Origin: Pseudomonas fluorescens
GTDB taxonomy: Bacteria > Pseudomonadota > Gammaproteobacteria > Pseudomonadales > Pseudomonadaceae
Direction: 5' to 3'
DNA: 64,000 nucleotides
NCBI RefSeq assembly: GCF_003732425.1
Contig: NZ_MOBX01000003.1
Location: 186,001-250,000, forward strand
In this document: in pieces, positions 46,696 through 57,783 of the stretch
How positions within the stretch are numbered: the first letter of the stretch is position 1
Layout: every line of letters begins with the position of its first letter
Translations under genes and position numbers: made by a program
Notes under the pieces: generated by a model
What the model was told of the DNA's origin: nothing
What the model saw: the letters and a program-made list of their open reading frames with translations, nothing else
Database searches by the model: none

Positions 46696-46723
46696 GCGCG
46701 CGACATCTGTCGTCGTCGCGCGC
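46696..46723 (+). other. Stem-loop in the fimV leader
   Basis: GCGCGCGAC (46696-46704) and GTCGCGCGC (46715-46723) are perfect complements around a 10-nt loop, 70 bp before fimV. There is no T-run. No other element was seen in 46585-46792. Confidence 0.5.
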
Positions 46724-46792
46724 AATGCCTTACGGCAGCGGTATTCAACATCTTCTCGCTGGCCGAGGAACGTTCAAACAAAGGATGAGGCT

Positions 46793-49438
46793 ATGGTTCA
46801 AGTTCGCAAACTGGTGTTAGCAATAGCGGCCGCCTCGGCGCTGTCCTCCGGTATGGCGCATGCCCTCGGGCTCGGGGAGCTGACCCTGAAGTCGACCCTG
46901 AACCAGCCGCTGGTGGCAGAGATCGAGCTGCTCGACGTCAAGGATCTCACCGCTGCCGAAGTGGTGCCGAGCCTGGCTTCACCTGAAGACTTTGCCAAGG
47001 CCGGCGTCGATCGCCAGGCCTTCCTCAATGATCTGACCTTCACCCCGGTGCTCAACGCCAGTGGCAAAAGCGTGCTGCGTGTAACCTCGAGCAAGCCGCT
47101 GTCGGAACCGATGGTCAAATTCCTCGTGCAGGTGATGTGGCCGAACGGCCGTCTGCTGCGCGATTACAGCGTGCTGCTGGACCCATCGAAATTCTCGCCG
47201 CAGACCGCTGACGCCGCCGCGCAACCGGCGCCGTCGCAGACCATCGCTGCGCCGACCACGGGCGCTACGCACCCGACGCAATACACCACCACGCCGCGCG
47301 ATACCCTGTGGGAAATCGCCGCGAAGGCGCGGACCGGCGGCTCGGTGCAGCAGACCATGCTGGCCATTCAAGCGCTGAACCCGGATGCGTTCATCGGCGG
47401 CAACATCAATCGCCTGAAAACCGGTCAGGTGCTGCGTCTGCCGGATTCGGTGCAAAGCACTGCGCTGCCGCAATCGAAAGCGATTGCCGAAGTGGCGGCA
47501 CAGAACGAAGCCTGGCGTCAGGGTCGTCGTTATGTGGCCAAGCCGGGCACCGGTCAACAGCAGCTCGATGCGACCAACCGTGGTCGCGGCAATACCGGTG
47601 CAGCACAGAACGCCCAGGACAATCTGAGCCTGGTCTCCGCCGAAAGCACCAAGGCCCGCGGCAAAGGCCCGGCAGGTGACGCCAAGGCGCTGAGCAACAA
47701 GCTTGCGGTCACTCAGGAAAGCCTCGACACGACCCGTCGTGACAATGAGGAACTGAAAAGCCGCATGTCCGATCTGCAAAGTCAGTTGGACAAGCTGCAA
47801 AAACTCATCGAGCTGAAAAACAATCAGCTGGCAAAACTGCAGGCCGAAGGGGCGGGCGCTGCGCCGACCGCCAATCCTGCCGCACCGGCGGTGCCTGCGA
47901 TCACAGCCGAGCTGGCCGCCACACCGCCCGCCACCCCGGCAGACGCGGCGCCGACGCCAGAGTCTGCCATTGCGCCACCGGCTGAAACGCCAGTTGTCGA
48001 GCCAGTGGTCGCGCCGAAGCCGGTGGTCGATGACGAGAAAACCTTCAACGAACTGCTGACCAATCCGATCCTGCTGGGTCTGGTGGGCGGCGGTGCTGTG
48101 GTTCTGCTGCTCCTGTTGTTGCTGCTGGCGCGTCGCCGCAAAGCACAGCAAGAAGCCGAGAAACATATGCGCATGGCCCGTGCGCTGTCGGAAGAGCAAG
48201 AGTTCTCCGCTGAGCAGGATCTGCCTGAAAGCAGCTTCGAAGGCCTGGAAACTCCGGCGGCAAGCGTCAAGCTGAACACCCCGGCACCCGCGCCAGCGCC
48301 TGCTCCGGCAGCGGTAGTGGCGCCGATCGTGATGGCCGAGCCGATTGCTGCGCCGCTGGTTGCTCCCGCCGCCGAACGTTCCGATGACGTGCTCGACAAG
48401 GCGCAGTCGCACATCAACGCTGGTCGCCTGAATCAGGCTGCCGCGTTGCTGGAAGAGGGCGTCAGCCTTGAGCCGCAACGCAGTGATCTGCGTCTGAAAC
48501 TGATGGAGGTCTACGGTCAGCAGGGCGACCGCGATGCGTTCGTCGGTCAGGAGCGCCAGTTGGTGGCCAATGGCGACAACTTCGCCAAGGTCGAAGAGCT
48601 GAAGAGTCGCTTCCCGGCCATGGTCGTTGTCGCTGCCAGTGGTCTGGCCGCTGCCGCCGTCGCTGCCGAGCTGGACGCGCAATACGTCAAGGATCTGCTG
48701 CTCGATGAGCCTGAAGCACCGGCGCCGGCGCCAGTGGAAGATGATCTCGACAGCGCGTTTGATCTGAGCCTGGACGATCTCGACAACATCACGCCGGTAG
48801 AGCCTGCGCCTGTGGTTGAGGCTGAAGCGCCGGTTGAGCTGGACGAATTTCCCGCGGACGACGACCTGAGCTTCGAATCCGTGCTGAAGCAACAGACCGA
48901 AGTCAAAGAAAATCTGGATGACCTGTCGGACTTCGACCTCGATCTGGACCTTGGTGCCGAGCCGGCTCCAGTGACTGGCCTGGCGGACGATGACTTCCTG
49001 CTGGATCTGGACGAAGGCGTGAAGGATCTGCCGCCGGTCGAGGCGCCAGTGGTGGCTGATGTGCCACAAGATGATCTGGAGCTGCCGGCCGATTTCGATC
49101 TGTCGCTCGCCGACGAAATGGACAGCAATCCAGCGGCCGAACCGGATACGTTTGCTGCCGAGCTGGATGACGTTAACGCCGAGCTGGATCGCCTGTCGCA
49201 AAGCATCGCCGAGCCAACCTTCACCGAGGCCGACGCGGCAATGGGTGATGATCTGGGCGAGGATGATTTCGACTTCCTCGCCGGTACTGATGAAGTGGCG
49301 ACCAAGCTCGATCTGGCCCAGGCCTTCATCGATATGGGCGACAGCGACGGTGCGCGCGACATCCTCAACGAAGTGTTGACCGAGGGTGACGAGAAGCAGC
49401 GTGGTGAAGCCAAGGAAATGCTGTCGAGCCTTTCGTAA
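46793..49438 (+). CDS. fimV: Pilus assembly hub protein FimV
   Basis: This is an 881-residue inner-membrane protein. It organises type IV pilus secretion and polar adenylate-cyclase signalling in Pseudomonas. The signal peptide ends MAHA (residues 1-24). The FimV N-terminal domain follows (GLGELTLKSTLNQPLVAEIE). A LysM peptidoglycan-binding domain lies near residues 160-225 (DTLWEIAAKARTGGS). A short coiled coil (about 300-350) and an Ala/Pro-rich stretch lead to one membrane helix (LLGLVGGGAVVLLLLLLLLA, about 424-445). The cytoplasmic part has TPR-like helices, very acidic repeats and the FimV C-terminal domain (KLDLAQAFIDMGDSDGAR). A terminator follows. Confidence 0.94.
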   Translation: MVQVRKLVLAIAAASALSSGMAHALGLGELTLKSTLNQPLVAEIELLDVKDLTAAEVVPSLASPEDFAKAGVDRQAFLNDLTFTPVLNASGKSVLRVTSSKPLSEPMVKFLVQVMWPNGRLLRDYSVLLDPSKFSPQTADAAAQPAPSQTIAAPTTGATHPTQYTTTPRDTLWEIAAKARTGGSVQQTMLAIQALNPDAFIGGNINRLKTGQVLRLPDSVQSTALPQSKAIAEVAAQNEAWRQGRRYVAKPGTGQQQLDATNRGRGNTGAAQNAQDNLSLVSAESTKARGKGPAGDAKALSNKLAVTQESLDTTRRDNEELKSRMSDLQSQLDKLQKLIELKNNQLAKLQAEGAGAAPTANPAAPAVPAITAELAATPPATPADAAPTPESAIAPPAETPVVEPVVAPKPVVDDEKTFNELLTNPILLGLVGGGAVVLLLLLLLLARRRKAQQEAEKHMRMARALSEEQEFSAEQDLPESSFEGLETPAASVKLNTPAPAPAPAPAAVVAPIVMAEPIAAPLVAPAAERSDDVLDKAQSHINAGRLNQAAALLEEGVSLEPQRSDLRLKLMEVYGQQGDRDAFVGQERQLVANGDNFAKVEELKSRFPAMVVVAASGLAAAAVAAELDAQYVKDLLLDEPEAPAPAPVEDDLDSAFDLSLDDLDNITPVEPAPVVEAEAPVELDEFPADDDLSFESVLKQQTEVKENLDDLSDFDLDLDLGAEPAPVTGLADDDFLLDLDEGVKDLPPVEAPVVADVPQDDLELPADFDLSLADEMDSNPAAEPDTFAAELDDVNAELDRLSQSIAEPTFTEADAAMGDDLGEDDFDFLAGTDEVATKLDLAQAFIDMGDSDGARDILNEVLTEGDEKQRGEAKEMLSSLS

Positions 49439-49452
49439 ATCCAGTAGTAAAC

Positions 49453-49486
49453 GAAAACGGCAGCCCGGTGAGGCTGCCGTTTTTGT
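49453..49486 (+). terminator. Terminator of fimV
   Basis: AAAACGGCAGCC / GGCTGCCGTTTT stem with a short loop and T-run. Confidence 0.9.
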
Positions 49487-49518
49487 TTGGGCCGGATCCA
49501 GTGGTGTCTGAAGGGTTG

Positions 49519-49589
49519 CTATCGCGAGCAGGCTCACTTCTACATTTTGGAATGCGTTCCCCCTGTAGGAGTGAGCCTGCTCGCGATAG
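49519..49589. repeat. REP inverted repeat, GTAGGAGTGAGCC variant
   Basis: Arms 49519-49544 and 49564-49589 are inverted with two mismatches. Confidence 0.88.
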
Positions 49590-49613
49590 AGCCAGAACTG
49601 CCAATAGAGAACT

Positions 49614-49642
49614 CTGGCATCCCTGAACCACAGCCTTATAAT
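49614..49642 (+). promoter_or_regulatory. Probable truA promoter
   Basis: CTGGCA (49614-49619) and a consensus TATAAT (49637-49642) are 17 bp apart. The ATG at 49641 overlaps the -10, so translation must begin further down. Confidence 0.6.
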
Positions 49643-49706
49643 GCCCGCCTTTGCACAAACAGCAGGCTGTCCCACCTTGGCAAACATAGATAACCCGGTC
49701 GCCGAA

Positions 49707-50531
49707 ATGGCCCCCGACGGCTTTTACCGCGTCGCGCTGGGCGTTGAGTACAAAGGCTCGCGCTACAGCGGCTGGCAGCGTCAGTTGACGGGTGTGGCGA
49801 CGGTGCAGGAAGAGCTCGAAAAAGCGCTGTCGAAAGTCGCCAATTCACCGGTTTCGCTGCAGTGCGCCGGGCGCACCGACGCCGGCGTGCATGCCTGCGG
49901 GCAAGTGGTGCATTTCGATACACAAGTCGATCGTTCGCTGAAAGCCTGGGTGATGGGTGCCAACATCAATCTGCCCCATGACATCAGTGTCAGCTGGGCG
50001 CGGGTGATGCCGGCGCACTTCCACGCGCGATTCAAAGCCATCGCCCGGCGCTATCGCTATGTGATCTATAACGATCAGATCCGCCCGGCGCATCTCAACG
50101 AAGAAATCACCTGGAACCACCGTCCGCTGGACGTCGAGCGCATGGCCGAGGCTGCGCAGTACCTGATCGGCACCCATGATTTCAGTGCGTTCCGCGCCGG
50201 CCAGTGTCAGGCCAAGTCGCCGATCAAGAAAATGCATCACCTGCGCGTGACCCGTCACGGCAAGATGATCGTGCTGGATATCCGCGCCAACGCATTCCTG
50301 CATCACATGGTGCGCAATATCGCCGGCGTGCTGATGACCATCGGCGCGGGCGAGCGACCCGTGGAGTGGATGAAGGAAGTGCTGGAAAGTCGCGAGCGCC
50401 GTTCCGGTGGCGTTACGGCGCATCCGTACGGCTTGTATCTGGTGCAGGTCGAGTACCACGACGAATTCCCGTTGCCCGAACGTTTTATCGGGCCACATTT
50501 CCTTACGGGCTTCTCCGAACTTGACGGCTGA
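49707..50531 (+). CDS. truA: tRNA pseudouridine(38-40) synthase
   Basis: This 274-residue enzyme converts U38-U40 of tRNA anticodon arms to pseudouridine. The catalytic Asp is in [15 protein letters not shown]. Further motifs are [10 protein letters not shown] and [15 protein letters not shown], and the C-terminal [16 protein letters not shown] chose the ATG at 49707 because the next ATG upstream (49641) lies inside a consensus -10 element and because the length then fits the family. The exact start is uncertain: no strong ribosome site is seen. Confidence 0.93.
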   Translation: MAPDGFYRVALGVEYKGSRYSGWQRQLTGVATVQEELEKALSKVANSPVSLQCAGRTDAGVHACGQVVHFDTQVDRSLKAWVMGANINLPHDISVSWARVMPAHFHARFKAIARRYRYVIYNDQIRPAHLNEEITWNHRPLDVERMAEAAQYLIGTHDFSAFRAGQCQAKSPIKKMHHLRVTRHGKMIVLDIRANAFLHHMVRNIAGVLMTIGAGERPVEWMKEVLESRERRSGGVTAHPYGLYLVQVEYHDEFPLPERFIGPHFLTGFSELDG

Positions 50532-50596
50532 CGCCCTCGAACGCTTTTGTTACCATCCGGGACTTTCCCGATTTTTACCTCGGAGCTTTTCTCGAT

Positions 50597-51223
50597 ATGT
50601 CAGCCGTTCGCAGCAAGATCTGCGGGATTACCCGCATGGAAGATGCGCTGGCCGCTGTTGAGGCCGGGGCAGATGCGATCGGGTTCGTGTTCTATGCCAA
50701 GAGTCCGCGTGCGGTCACAGTGCAGCAGGCGCGGGCGATCATTAAAGCTTTGCCGCCATTTGTCACCACTGTGGGTCTGTTCGTTAACGCCAGCCGCTGC
50801 GAGTTGGGAGAAATCCTCGATGCCGTGCCGCTCGATCTGCTGCAGTTCCATGGCGACGAGACGGCCGACGAGTGCGAGGGCTGGCATCGTCCGTATATCA
50901 AGGCGCTGCGGGTCAAGGCTGGCGATGACATTGCGGCCGCCGTCGATGCTTACCCGAGCGCCAGCGGTGTGCTGCTCGACACTTACGTCGAAGGCGTGCC
51001 TGGCGGAACCGGCGAGGCGTTCGACTGGTCTTTGATTCCGCAGGGTTTGAGTAAACCGTTGATCCTGGCCGGTGGTTTGACTCCCGAAAACGTCGCAGGC
51101 GCTGTGGCTCGGGTAAAACCCTACGCGGTAGATGTCAGCGGTGGGGTAGAGGCGAGCAAAGGCATCAAGGATCACGCAAAGGTTCGCGCGTTCATCAACG
51201 CGGTACGCAAAGCGCCATATTGA
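50597..51223 (+). CDS. trpF: Phosphoribosylanthranilate isomerase
   Basis: This 208-residue TIM-barrel enzyme of tryptophan synthesis begins [13 protein letters not shown], whose Cys is the general base. [12 protein letters not shown] and the phosphate-binding [10 protein letters not shown] and [16 protein letters not shown] complete the site. It stands apart from other trp genes, as usual in Pseudomonas, between truA and accD. The start has GGAGC in the upstream region. Confidence 0.96.
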   Translation: MSAVRSKICGITRMEDALAAVEAGADAIGFVFYAKSPRAVTVQQARAIIKALPPFVTTVGLFVNASRCELGEILDAVPLDLLQFHGDETADECEGWHRPYIKALRVKAGDDIAAAVDAYPSASGVLLDTYVEGVPGGTGEAFDWSLIPQGLSKPLILAGGLTPENVAGAVARVKPYAVDVSGGVEASKGIKDHAKVRAFINAVRKAPY

Positions 51224-51427
51224 TGTGACGGCTGGCAGTCTGCCGCCGTCCATCAATGCACTTGCACAAAGCAGGCGCGGCTGAGGGTTTCTGGAACGCA
51301 CGCAGGTCATGTTTCGCGCTGACCGTGGCTGTCCACCAATCATCGCCACACACATGAATTTAGCTGAAGGGCATACGCGGGGCTGCGAACCAGAGCGTTC
51401 GAGCCGCCGGTACTGGAGAAAGAAAGC

Positions 51428-52348
51428 ATGAGCAACTGGTTAGTAGACAAACTGATCCCTTCGATCATGCGTTCCGAGGTCAAGAAGAGCTCGGTCCCTG
51501 AAGGTCTGTGGCACAAATGCCCGTCTTGCGAGGCGGTGCTGTATCGTCCGGAGCTGGAAAAGACCCTGGACGTTTGCCCTAAATGCAACCACCACATGCG
51601 CATCGGCGCACGTGCGCGCATCGACATTTTCCTCGATGCCGAAGGTCGCAACGAACTGGGCGCCGATCTGGAGCCGGTTGACCGTCTGAAGTTCCGCGAC
51701 GGCAAGAAGTACAAGGATCGCCTGACCGCTGCTCAGAAGCAGACCGGCGAAAAAGACGCGCTGATCTCCGTCAGCGGCACCTTGCTGGGCATGCCAGTGG
51801 TGGTTTCCGCGTTCGAATTCAACTTCATGGGCGGTTCCATGGGCGCCATCGTCGGTGAGCGTTTCGTCCGCGCCGCCAACTACGCGCTGGAAAACCGCTG
51901 CCCGATGATCTGCTTCGCCGCCTCCGGTGGTGCGCGTATGCAGGAAGCGCTGATCTCGCTGATGCAGATGGCCAAGACCTCGGCGGTGCTGGCGCGGCTG
52001 CGTGAAGAAGGCATTCCGTTCATCTCCGTGCTGACCGACCCGGTCTACGGCGGTGTTTCCGCCAGTCTGGCAATGCTCGGCGACGTGATCGTCGGTGAAC
52101 CTAAAGCCCTGATCGGCTTCGCTGGCCCGCGCGTTATCGAGCAAACCGTGCGTGAAAAACTGCCGGAAGGCTTCCAGCGCAGCGAATTCCTGCTGGAGCA
52201 CGGTGCGATCGACATGATCATCCATCGTCAGGAACTGCGCCCGCGTCTGGGTAACCTGCTGGCACAAATGACTGGCAAGCCGACGCCGAAATTCGTCGCC
52301 GCGCCAATCGAGCCGATTGTGGTTCCACCGGTCCCTGCTGGCCTATGA
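51428..52348 (+). CDS. accD: Acetyl-CoA carboxylase carboxyltransferase subunit beta
   Basis: This 306-residue subunit, with AccA, transfers carboxyl from biotin to acetyl-CoA for fatty-acid synthesis. The N-terminal zinc finger is C-x2-C ... C-x2-C in KCPSCEAVL and DVCPKCNHH. The crotonase-like domain has [14 protein letters not shown] and [17 protein letters not shown] precedes the ATG. Its stop overlaps the folC start (ATGA). Confidence 0.97.
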   Translation: MSNWLVDKLIPSIMRSEVKKSSVPEGLWHKCPSCEAVLYRPELEKTLDVCPKCNHHMRIGARARIDIFLDAEGRNELGADLEPVDRLKFRDGKKYKDRLTAAQKQTGEKDALISVSGTLLGMPVVVSAFEFNFMGGSMGAIVGERFVRAANYALENRCPMICFAASGGARMQEALISLMQMAKTSAVLARLREEGIPFISVLTDPVYGGVSASLAMLGDVIVGEPKALIGFAGPRVIEQTVREKLPEGFQRSEFLLEHGAIDMIIHRQELRPRLGNLLAQMTGKPTPKFVAAPIEPIVVPPVPAGL

Positions 52349-53652
52349 CCGAGCGCACCCTTGGCGAATGGCTCGCCTACCTTGAGCAGCTGCATCCTTC
52401 GGCCATCGACATGGGCCTGGAGCGTTCACAACAGGTAGCGTCCCGCATGGGGCTGGGCCAGCCGGCGCCTCGGGTGATTACGGTCACCGGCACCAACGGC
52501 AAAGGTTCGACCTGCGCATTCGTGGCTTCATTGCTGCGGGCGCAGGGCCTTAGCGTCGGTGTCTACAATTCTCCGCACCTGCTGCGTTACAACGAGCGGG
52601 TGCAGCTCAATGGCGTCGAAGCCACTGACGCGCAGCTGTGCGAAGCCTTTGCTGCAGTCGAGGCCGGGCGCGGCGACACTTCCCTGACTTACTTCGAAAT
52701 GGGCACCCTTGCGGCGTTCTGGCTGTTTCAGCAGGCCGGTCTTGATGCGGTGGTGCTAGAAGTCGGTCTGGGTGGGCGTCTGGACACGGTCAATGTGGTT
52801 GATGCCGATATTGCGCTGGTCACCAGCATTGGTGTCGATCATGCGGATTATCTGGGCGACACCCGCGAATCCGTGGCTTTCGAGAAGGCCGGGATCTTCC
52901 GTCAGGGCAAGCCTGCCTTGTGCGGCGACCTGAATCCGCCGCAACCGTTGCTCGACAAGGTGCGTGAACTGGCCTGTCCGTTTTTCCTGCGCGGGCGTGA
53001 TTTTGACCTCGGCATTACCGATCAGCACTGGCAATGGCGCGGCACCGACGCGCAGGGTCAGGTTGTCGAGTTGCGTGATTTGCCGCTGCTCGATCTGCCG
53101 ATGGAAAACGCCGCGCTGGCGTTGCAGGCCTATCTGCTGCTCGGCTTGCCGTGGAATGCATCGCAGATTGTCGCCGCCTTGCAGGCCACTCGCGTGGTCG
53201 GGCGGCTGGACCGCCGCTCTTTCGAGTGGAATGGCAAGCGCCTGAATCTATTGCTGGATGTTGGCCACAACCCGCATGCCGCCGAGTATCTGGCCCGTCG
53301 TCTGGCCGCGCGGCCGCCGGTCGGTAAGCGTCTGGCGGTGTTCGGCCTGTTGGCCGACAAGGATCTGGATGGTGTTGTCGGCGAATTGAATGCTAGTGTC
53401 GAGCATTGGGCGGTTGCCCCGCTTGATTCGCCGCGCGCCCGTCCGGTGGCTGAATTAAACGCTGCATTGCAGAACCTTGGCGCCGCGGTCACGTCTTACG
53501 ACAGTGTCGCGGCTGCGCTGGAAGGGCAGTGCGCCGTGGCTACAAGCGACGACGAGATTCTGTTGTTCGGATCATTTTATTGTGTCGCCGAGGCCCTTGA
53601 ATGGTTGGCCCGGCGCTCCACGGAGGAAGCGGCAAATGGCTTTGCTGGATAA
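52345..53652 (+). CDS. folC: Folylpolyglutamate/dihydrofolate synthase
   Basis: This 435-residue Mur-ligase-fold enzyme makes dihydrofolate from dihydropteroate and glutamate and then adds further glutamates. The P-loop is [24 protein letters not shown] and [14 protein letters not shown] are the folate-site motifs, and [16 protein letters not shown] is the C-terminal motif. It overlaps accD by four bases and the next gene by 17, so all three are coupled. Confidence 0.96.
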   Translation: MTERTLGEWLAYLEQLHPSAIDMGLERSQQVASRMGLGQPAPRVITVTGTNGKGSTCAFVASLLRAQGLSVGVYNSPHLLRYNERVQLNGVEATDAQLCEAFAAVEAGRGDTSLTYFEMGTLAAFWLFQQAGLDAVVLEVGLGGRLDTVNVVDADIALVTSIGVDHADYLGDTRESVAFEKAGIFRQGKPALCGDLNPPQPLLDKVRELACPFFLRGRDFDLGITDQHWQWRGTDAQGQVVELRDLPLLDLPMENAALALQAYLLLGLPWNASQIVAALQATRVVGRLDRRSFEWNGKRLNLLLDVGHNPHAAEYLARRLAARPPVGKRLAVFGLLADKDLDGVVGELNASVEHWAVAPLDSPRARPVAELNAALQNLGAAVTSYDSVAAALEGQCAVATSDDEILLFGSFYCVAEALEWLARRSTEEAANGFAG

Positions 53653-54292
53653 AGCGTACAAGCAGCGCATGGTTGGCGCTTTGGTGCTGGTTGCGCTGGC
53701 GGTGATTTTCCTGCCAATGCTGTTTTCCCGTCAGGATGAGCAGCGTCAGGTAACGGTTGAAGCGCCCGCTGCGCCGCAGGCGCCTGCCGTGCCGCAAGTA
53801 CAGATGGAAACGGTGGCCGTGCCCGAGCCGCAAGCCTTGCCACAAGAACCGGTGCCGACCGATGAAGAAGTCGCCGAAGACACTGCGCCTGCTGCACCCG
53901 TTGCGCCAGCGCCGGCAACGACAGCTCCCATTTTGATCGCCAAGCCTGCCGCGCCGCCAGCGGTGGCCAAGCCCATTCCTGCGCCTGCCCAGCCTATTAC
54001 CTCCGCATCGACCAAGCCTGACACCACGCAAAGTCGCGTCGATGCCAATGGTCTGTCGGTGAGCTGGTCGGTGCAACTGGCCAGTCTGTCCAGTCGCGCC
54101 AGCGCCGAAAGCCTGCAGAAAACCCTGCGCAGCCAAGGCTATAACGCCTACATCCGCTCGGCCGATGGCAAGAACCGGGTGTTCGTCGGGCCGCTGATCG
54201 AGCGCGCAGAAGCCGATCGTCTGCGTGATCTGCTGGGTCGTCAGCAGAACCTCAAGGGGTTTGTTGTGCGCTTCCAGCCTGAGCGCGGTTAA
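53636..54292 (+). CDS. SPOR-domain cell-envelope protein (DedD-like)
   Basis: This 218-residue protein has a short cytoplasmic start ([12 protein letters not shown]), one membrane helix (VGALVLVALAVIFLPMLF), a Pro/Ala-rich periplasmic linker (about 40-135) and a C-terminal SPOR domain (SWSVQLASLSSRASAESLQK, then VFVGPLIERAEA). SPOR domains bind denuded septal peptidoglycan, so it likely works at cell division like DedD. The ATG at 53636 has GGAGGA and overlaps the end of folC by 17 bp. cvpA follows, the same order as dedD-cvpA-purF in E. coli. Confidence 0.9.
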   Translation: MALLDKAYKQRMVGALVLVALAVIFLPMLFSRQDEQRQVTVEAPAAPQAPAVPQVQMETVAVPEPQALPQEPVPTDEEVAEDTAPAAPVAPAPATTAPILIAKPAAPPAVAKPIPAPAQPITSASTKPDTTQSRVDANGLSVSWSVQLASLSSRASAESLQKTLRSQGYNAYIRSADGKNRVFVGPLIERAEADRLRDLLGRQQNLKGFVVRFQPERG

Positions 54293-54390
54293 AAACTATC
54301 GCCTCGATTGAAATGCACTGACAATCGCAGCTTACCGAGAGGCATGCGCTCTGCTAAAATGCGCCGCCTTATCCGTCTGTAGGCTGCACT

Positions 54391-54951
54391 GTGCCATTTA
54401 CCTGGGTTGACTGGGCGATCGTTGCAATCATCGCCATCTCCGCTTTGATCAGTTTGAGCCGCGGCTTCGTCAAGGAAGCATTATCGCTGGTGACCTGGAT
54501 CATCGCAGGAGTCGTCGCCTGGATGTTCGGTGGCTCACTGTCCGAGTACCTCGCCGGATATATCGAAACCCCATCGGCTCGCGTGATCGCGGGCTGTGCC
54601 ATCATGTTTGTCGCCACACTGATCGTGGGCGCAATGATCAATTATCTTATCGGCGAGTTGGTTCGCGTCACCGGGTTGTCCGGGACCGATCGATTCCTCG
54701 GCATGGCCTTCGGCGCTGCGCGTGGCGTGTTGCTGGTGGTCGTGGCGGTCGGGCTGTTGAGCCTGGGGCCGGTACAGCAGGACGGGTGGTGGAAAGAATC
54801 ACAGCTCGTGCCAAAGTTTCTATTGGTCGCCGACTGGTCCAAAAACCTGATTCTCGGGTGGAGCAGTCAGTGGCTTGCCAGCGGAATCAGCGTACCCGCT
54901 GATATTCCGTTCAAGGAGCAACTCTTGCCGTCGGCGAAAACGCCTCAGTGA
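54391..54951 (+). CDS. cvpA: CvpA-family membrane protein
   Basis: This 186-residue inner-membrane protein has four helices (VDWAIVAIIAISALISL, LVTWIIAGVVAWMFGG, and two more) and the conserved RGFVKEA and GMAFGAARG motifs. It was named for colicin V export in E. coli; its general role in envelope stress is not settled. It starts with GTG and the family N-terminus MPFTWVDWAI. purF lies 41 bp downstream. Confidence 0.92.
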   Translation: MPFTWVDWAIVAIIAISALISLSRGFVKEALSLVTWIIAGVVAWMFGGSLSEYLAGYIETPSARVIAGCAIMFVATLIVGAMINYLIGELVRVTGLSGTDRFLGMAFGAARGVLLVVVAVGLLSLGPVQQDGWWKESQLVPKFLLVADWSKNLILGWSSQWLASGISVPADIPFKEQLLPSAKTPQ

Positions 54952-54992
54952 GTGTTGTTCAGTTCAGATCCATTAAGTAGGGGTTGCGTCGC

Positions 54993-56498
54993 ATGTGTGG
55001 CATCGTCGGTATCGTCGGTAAGTCGAACGTCAATCAGGCGCTGTATGACGCGCTAACCGTGCTCCAGCACCGCGGCCAGGACGCTGCCGGTATCGTGACC
55101 AGCCATGATGGCCGGTTGTTCCTGCGCAAGGACAATGGCCTGGTGCGTGACGTGTTTCAACAGCGTCACATGCAGCGTCTGGTCGGTCATATGGGTATCG
55201 GCCACGTCCGTTACCCGACCGCGGGCAGTTCGACTTCGGCCGAAGCCCAGCCGTTTTACGTCAACTCGCCTTACGGCATCACCCTGGCGCACAACGGTAA
55301 CCTGACCAACGTTGAGCAGTTGGCCAAAGAGATCTACGAATCCGACCTGCGTCACGTCAACACCAGTTCCGACTCGGAAGTGCTGCTGAACGTGTTCGCC
55401 CACGAGCTGGCCCAGCGCGGCAAGCTGCAGCCAACCGAAGAAGACGTGTTTGCCGCTGTGACCGACGTGCACAACCGTTGCGTCGGTGGTTACGCGGTAG
55501 TGGCCATGATCACCGGTTACGGCATCGTCGGTTTCCGCGACCCGCATGGCATCCGTCCGATCGTGTTTGGTCAGCGTCACACCGACGAAGGCGTCGAATA
55601 CATGATCGCCTCGGAAAGCGTTTCGCTCGACGTGCTCGGTTTCACCCTGATTCGCGACCTGGCTCCGGGCGAAGCGGTCTACATCACTGAAGACGGCAAG
55701 CTGCACACCCGCCAGTGCGCGACCAACCCGTCCCTGACCCCGTGCATCTTCGAACACGTCTACCTGGCGCGTCCGGATTCGATCATCGATGGCGTGTCGG
55801 TCTACAAGGCCCGTCTGCGCATGGGTGAGAAGCTTGCCGAGAAGATCCTGCGCGAGCGTCCAGAGCACGACATCGACGTGGTCATCCCGATTCCGGACAC
55901 CAGCCGTACTGCTGCGCTGGAGCTGGCCAACCACCTGGGCGTGAAATTCCGCGAAGGTTTCGTCAAGAACCGTTACATCGGCCGTACCTTCATCATGCCG
56001 GGCCAGGCGGCGCGCAAGAAGTCGGTACGCCAGAAGCTCAACGCCATCGAGCTGGAATTCCGCGGCAAGAACGTGATGCTGGTCGACGACTCGATCGTAC
56101 GTGGCACCACTTGCAAGCAAATCATCCAGATGGCCCGCGAAGCCGGCGCGAAAAACGTCTACTTCTGCTCGGCAGCGCCAGCGGTACGCTTCCCGAACGT
56201 GTACGGCATCGACATGCCGAGCGCTCATGAACTGATCGCGCACAACCGTTCGACTCAGGACGTGGCGGATCTGATCGGTGCCGATTGGCTGATCTATCAG
56301 GACTTGCCTGACTTGATCGAAGCGGTCGGCGGCGGCAAGATCAAGATTGAGCACTTCGATTGCGCGGTGTTCGATGGCAAATACGTCACCGGCGACGTCG
56401 ACGAGGCGTATCTGGACAAGATCGAACAGGCACGCAACGATGCCTCGAAGGTCAAGACCCAGGCGGTCAGTGCGATCATCGATCTGTACAACAACTGA
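54993..56498 (+). CDS. purF: Amidophosphoribosyltransferase
   Basis: This 501-residue enzyme starts purine synthesis by making phosphoribosylamine from PRPP and glutamine. After removal of the Met, Cys2 (MCGIVGIVG) is the glutaminase nucleophile. The glutaminase domain has HRGQDAAG and HNGNLTN, and the PRPP motif is [14 protein letters not shown] chose the ATG at 54993 because the family starts MCGI. A terminator follows. Confidence 0.97.
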   Translation: MCGIVGIVGKSNVNQALYDALTVLQHRGQDAAGIVTSHDGRLFLRKDNGLVRDVFQQRHMQRLVGHMGIGHVRYPTAGSSTSAEAQPFYVNSPYGITLAHNGNLTNVEQLAKEIYESDLRHVNTSSDSEVLLNVFAHELAQRGKLQPTEEDVFAAVTDVHNRCVGGYAVVAMITGYGIVGFRDPHGIRPIVFGQRHTDEGVEYMIASESVSLDVLGFTLIRDLAPGEAVYITEDGKLHTRQCATNPSLTPCIFEHVYLARPDSIIDGVSVYKARLRMGEKLAEKILRERPEHDIDVVIPIPDTSRTAALELANHLGVKFREGFVKNRYIGRTFIMPGQAARKKSVRQKLNAIELEFRGKNVMLVDDSIVRGTTCKQIIQMAREAGAKNVYFCSAAPAVRFPNVYGIDMPSAHELIAHNRSTQDVADLIGADWLIYQDLPDLIEAVGGGKIKIEHFDCAVFDGKYVTGDVDEAYLDKIEQARNDASKVKTQAVSAIIDLYNN

Positions 56499-56504
56499 GT
56501 TTCT

Positions 56505-56528
56505 ACCGGCCCTGAGGGGCCGGTTTTG
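56505..56528 (+). terminator. Terminator of purF
   Basis: ACCGGCCC-TGA-GGGGCCGGT-type stem followed by TTTT; compact and only six bases after the stop. Confidence 0.8.
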
Positions 56529-56571
56529 TATCTGACATTTAATTTTCAAGAACAGGGCAAGGAGTGACAGC

Positions 56572-57783
56572 ATGAGTCAGGAATGGGATGCCGGTCGGCT
56601 GGACAGCGACCTCGAAGGCGTAGCGTTCGATACCCTGGCCGTACGTGCCGGTCAGCACCGTACGCCGGAAGGCGAGCACGGTGATCCGATGTTCTTCACC
56701 TCCAGCTACGTGTTCCGCACCGCTGCCGACGCAGCCGCGCGGTTTGCCGGGGAAGTGCCGGGCAACGTCTACTCGCGTTACACAAACCCGACCGTGCGCG
56801 CGTTCGAAGAGCGTATTGCCGCGCTGGAAGGCGCCGAGCAAGCCGTTGCGACCGCAACCGGCATGGCCGCGATCATGGCGGTGGTGATGAGCCTGTGCAG
56901 CGCCGGCGATCACGTGCTGGTCTCGCGCAGCGTATTCGGTTCGACCATCAGTCTGTTCGAAAAGTATTTCAAGCGTTTTGGCGTGGAAGTCGATTACGTC
57001 CCGTTGGCCGATCTATCGGCCTGGGATGCGGCGATCAAGTCCAACACCAAGCTGCTCTTTGTCGAGTCGCCGTCCAATCCATTGGCCGAGCTGGTCGACA
57101 TCACCGCACTGGCTGAAATTGCGCATGCCAAAGGCGCAATGCTGGTAGTCGACAACTGCTTCTGCACCCCGGCACTGCAGCAACCGCTGAAAATGGGCGC
57201 AGATATCGTCGTGCACTCGGCGACCAAGTTCATCGACGGCCAGGGCCGTTGCATGGGGGGTGTGGTAGCCGGTCGCAGTGAGCAGATGAAAGAAGTCGTC
57301 GGCTTCCTGCGTACCGCCGGGCCGACCCTGAGTCCGTTCAATGCGTGGATCTTCCTCAAAGGTCTGGAAACCCTGAACCTGCGGATGAAGGCGCACTGCG
57401 CGAACGCTCAGGCGTTGGCCGAGTGGCTGGAGCAGCAGGACGGCATCGAAAAAGTCCATTACGCCGGTTTGAAGAGCCATCCGCAGCACGAACTGGCCCA
57501 GCGTCAGCAGAAGGGCTTCGGTGCGGTAGTGAGCTTTGAAGTCAAAGGTGGCAAAGAGGGCGCCTGGCGCTTCATCGATGCGACTCGACTGATTTCGATC
57601 ACTGCCAACCTCGGCGACAGCAAGACCACGATCACGCACCCGAGCACGACCTCTCATGGCCGTCTGGCGCCGCAAGAGCGTGAAGCGGCGGGCATTCGTG
57701 ACAGCCTGATTCGCATCGCGGTCGGTCTGGAAGACGTCGCTGACCTGCAAGCCGATCTGGCGCGCGGTCTGGCCGCGTTGTGA
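56572..57783 (+). CDS. metZ: O-succinylhomoserine sulfhydrylase
   Basis: This 403-residue PLP enzyme of the Cys/Met metabolism family makes homocysteine from O-succinylhomoserine and sulfide. Features are [43 protein letters not shown] and the PLP Lys in [17 protein letters not shown]. The purF-metZ order is as I recall it in P. aeruginosa. AAGGAGTG lies before the ATG. The SDR gene overlaps its stop (GTGA). Confidence 0.93.
   Translation: MSQEWDAGRLDSDLEGVAFDTLAVRAGQHRTPEGEHGDPMFFTSSYVFRTAADAAARFAGEVPGNVYSRYTNPTVRAFEERIAALEGAEQAVATATGMAAIMAVVMSLCSAGDHVLVSRSVFGSTISLFEKYFKRFGVEVDYVPLADLSAWDAAIKSNTKLLFVESPSNPLAELVDITALAEIAHAKGAMLVVDNCFCTPALQQPLKMGADIVVHSATKFIDGQGRCMGGVVAGRSEQMKEVVGFLRTAGPTLSPFNAWIFLKGLETLNLRMKAHCANAQALAEWLEQQDGIEKVHYAGLKSHPQHELAQRQQKGFGAVVSFEVKGGKEGAWRFIDATRLISITANLGDSKTTITHPSTTSHGRLAPQEREAAGIRDSLIRIAVGLEDVADLQADLARGLAAL

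Noticed and set aside
46979..49687. Long open frame on the minus strand opposite fimV (about 900 codons)
   Set aside because: It mirrors the GC-rich third positions of fimV, is dominated by Gln/Arg/His and has no ribosome site or known motif. It is a shadow.
49641..49706. Upstream ATG giving a 22-residue extension of TruA
   Set aside because: The ATG overlaps a consensus TATAAT, so it would not be transcribed from that promoter.
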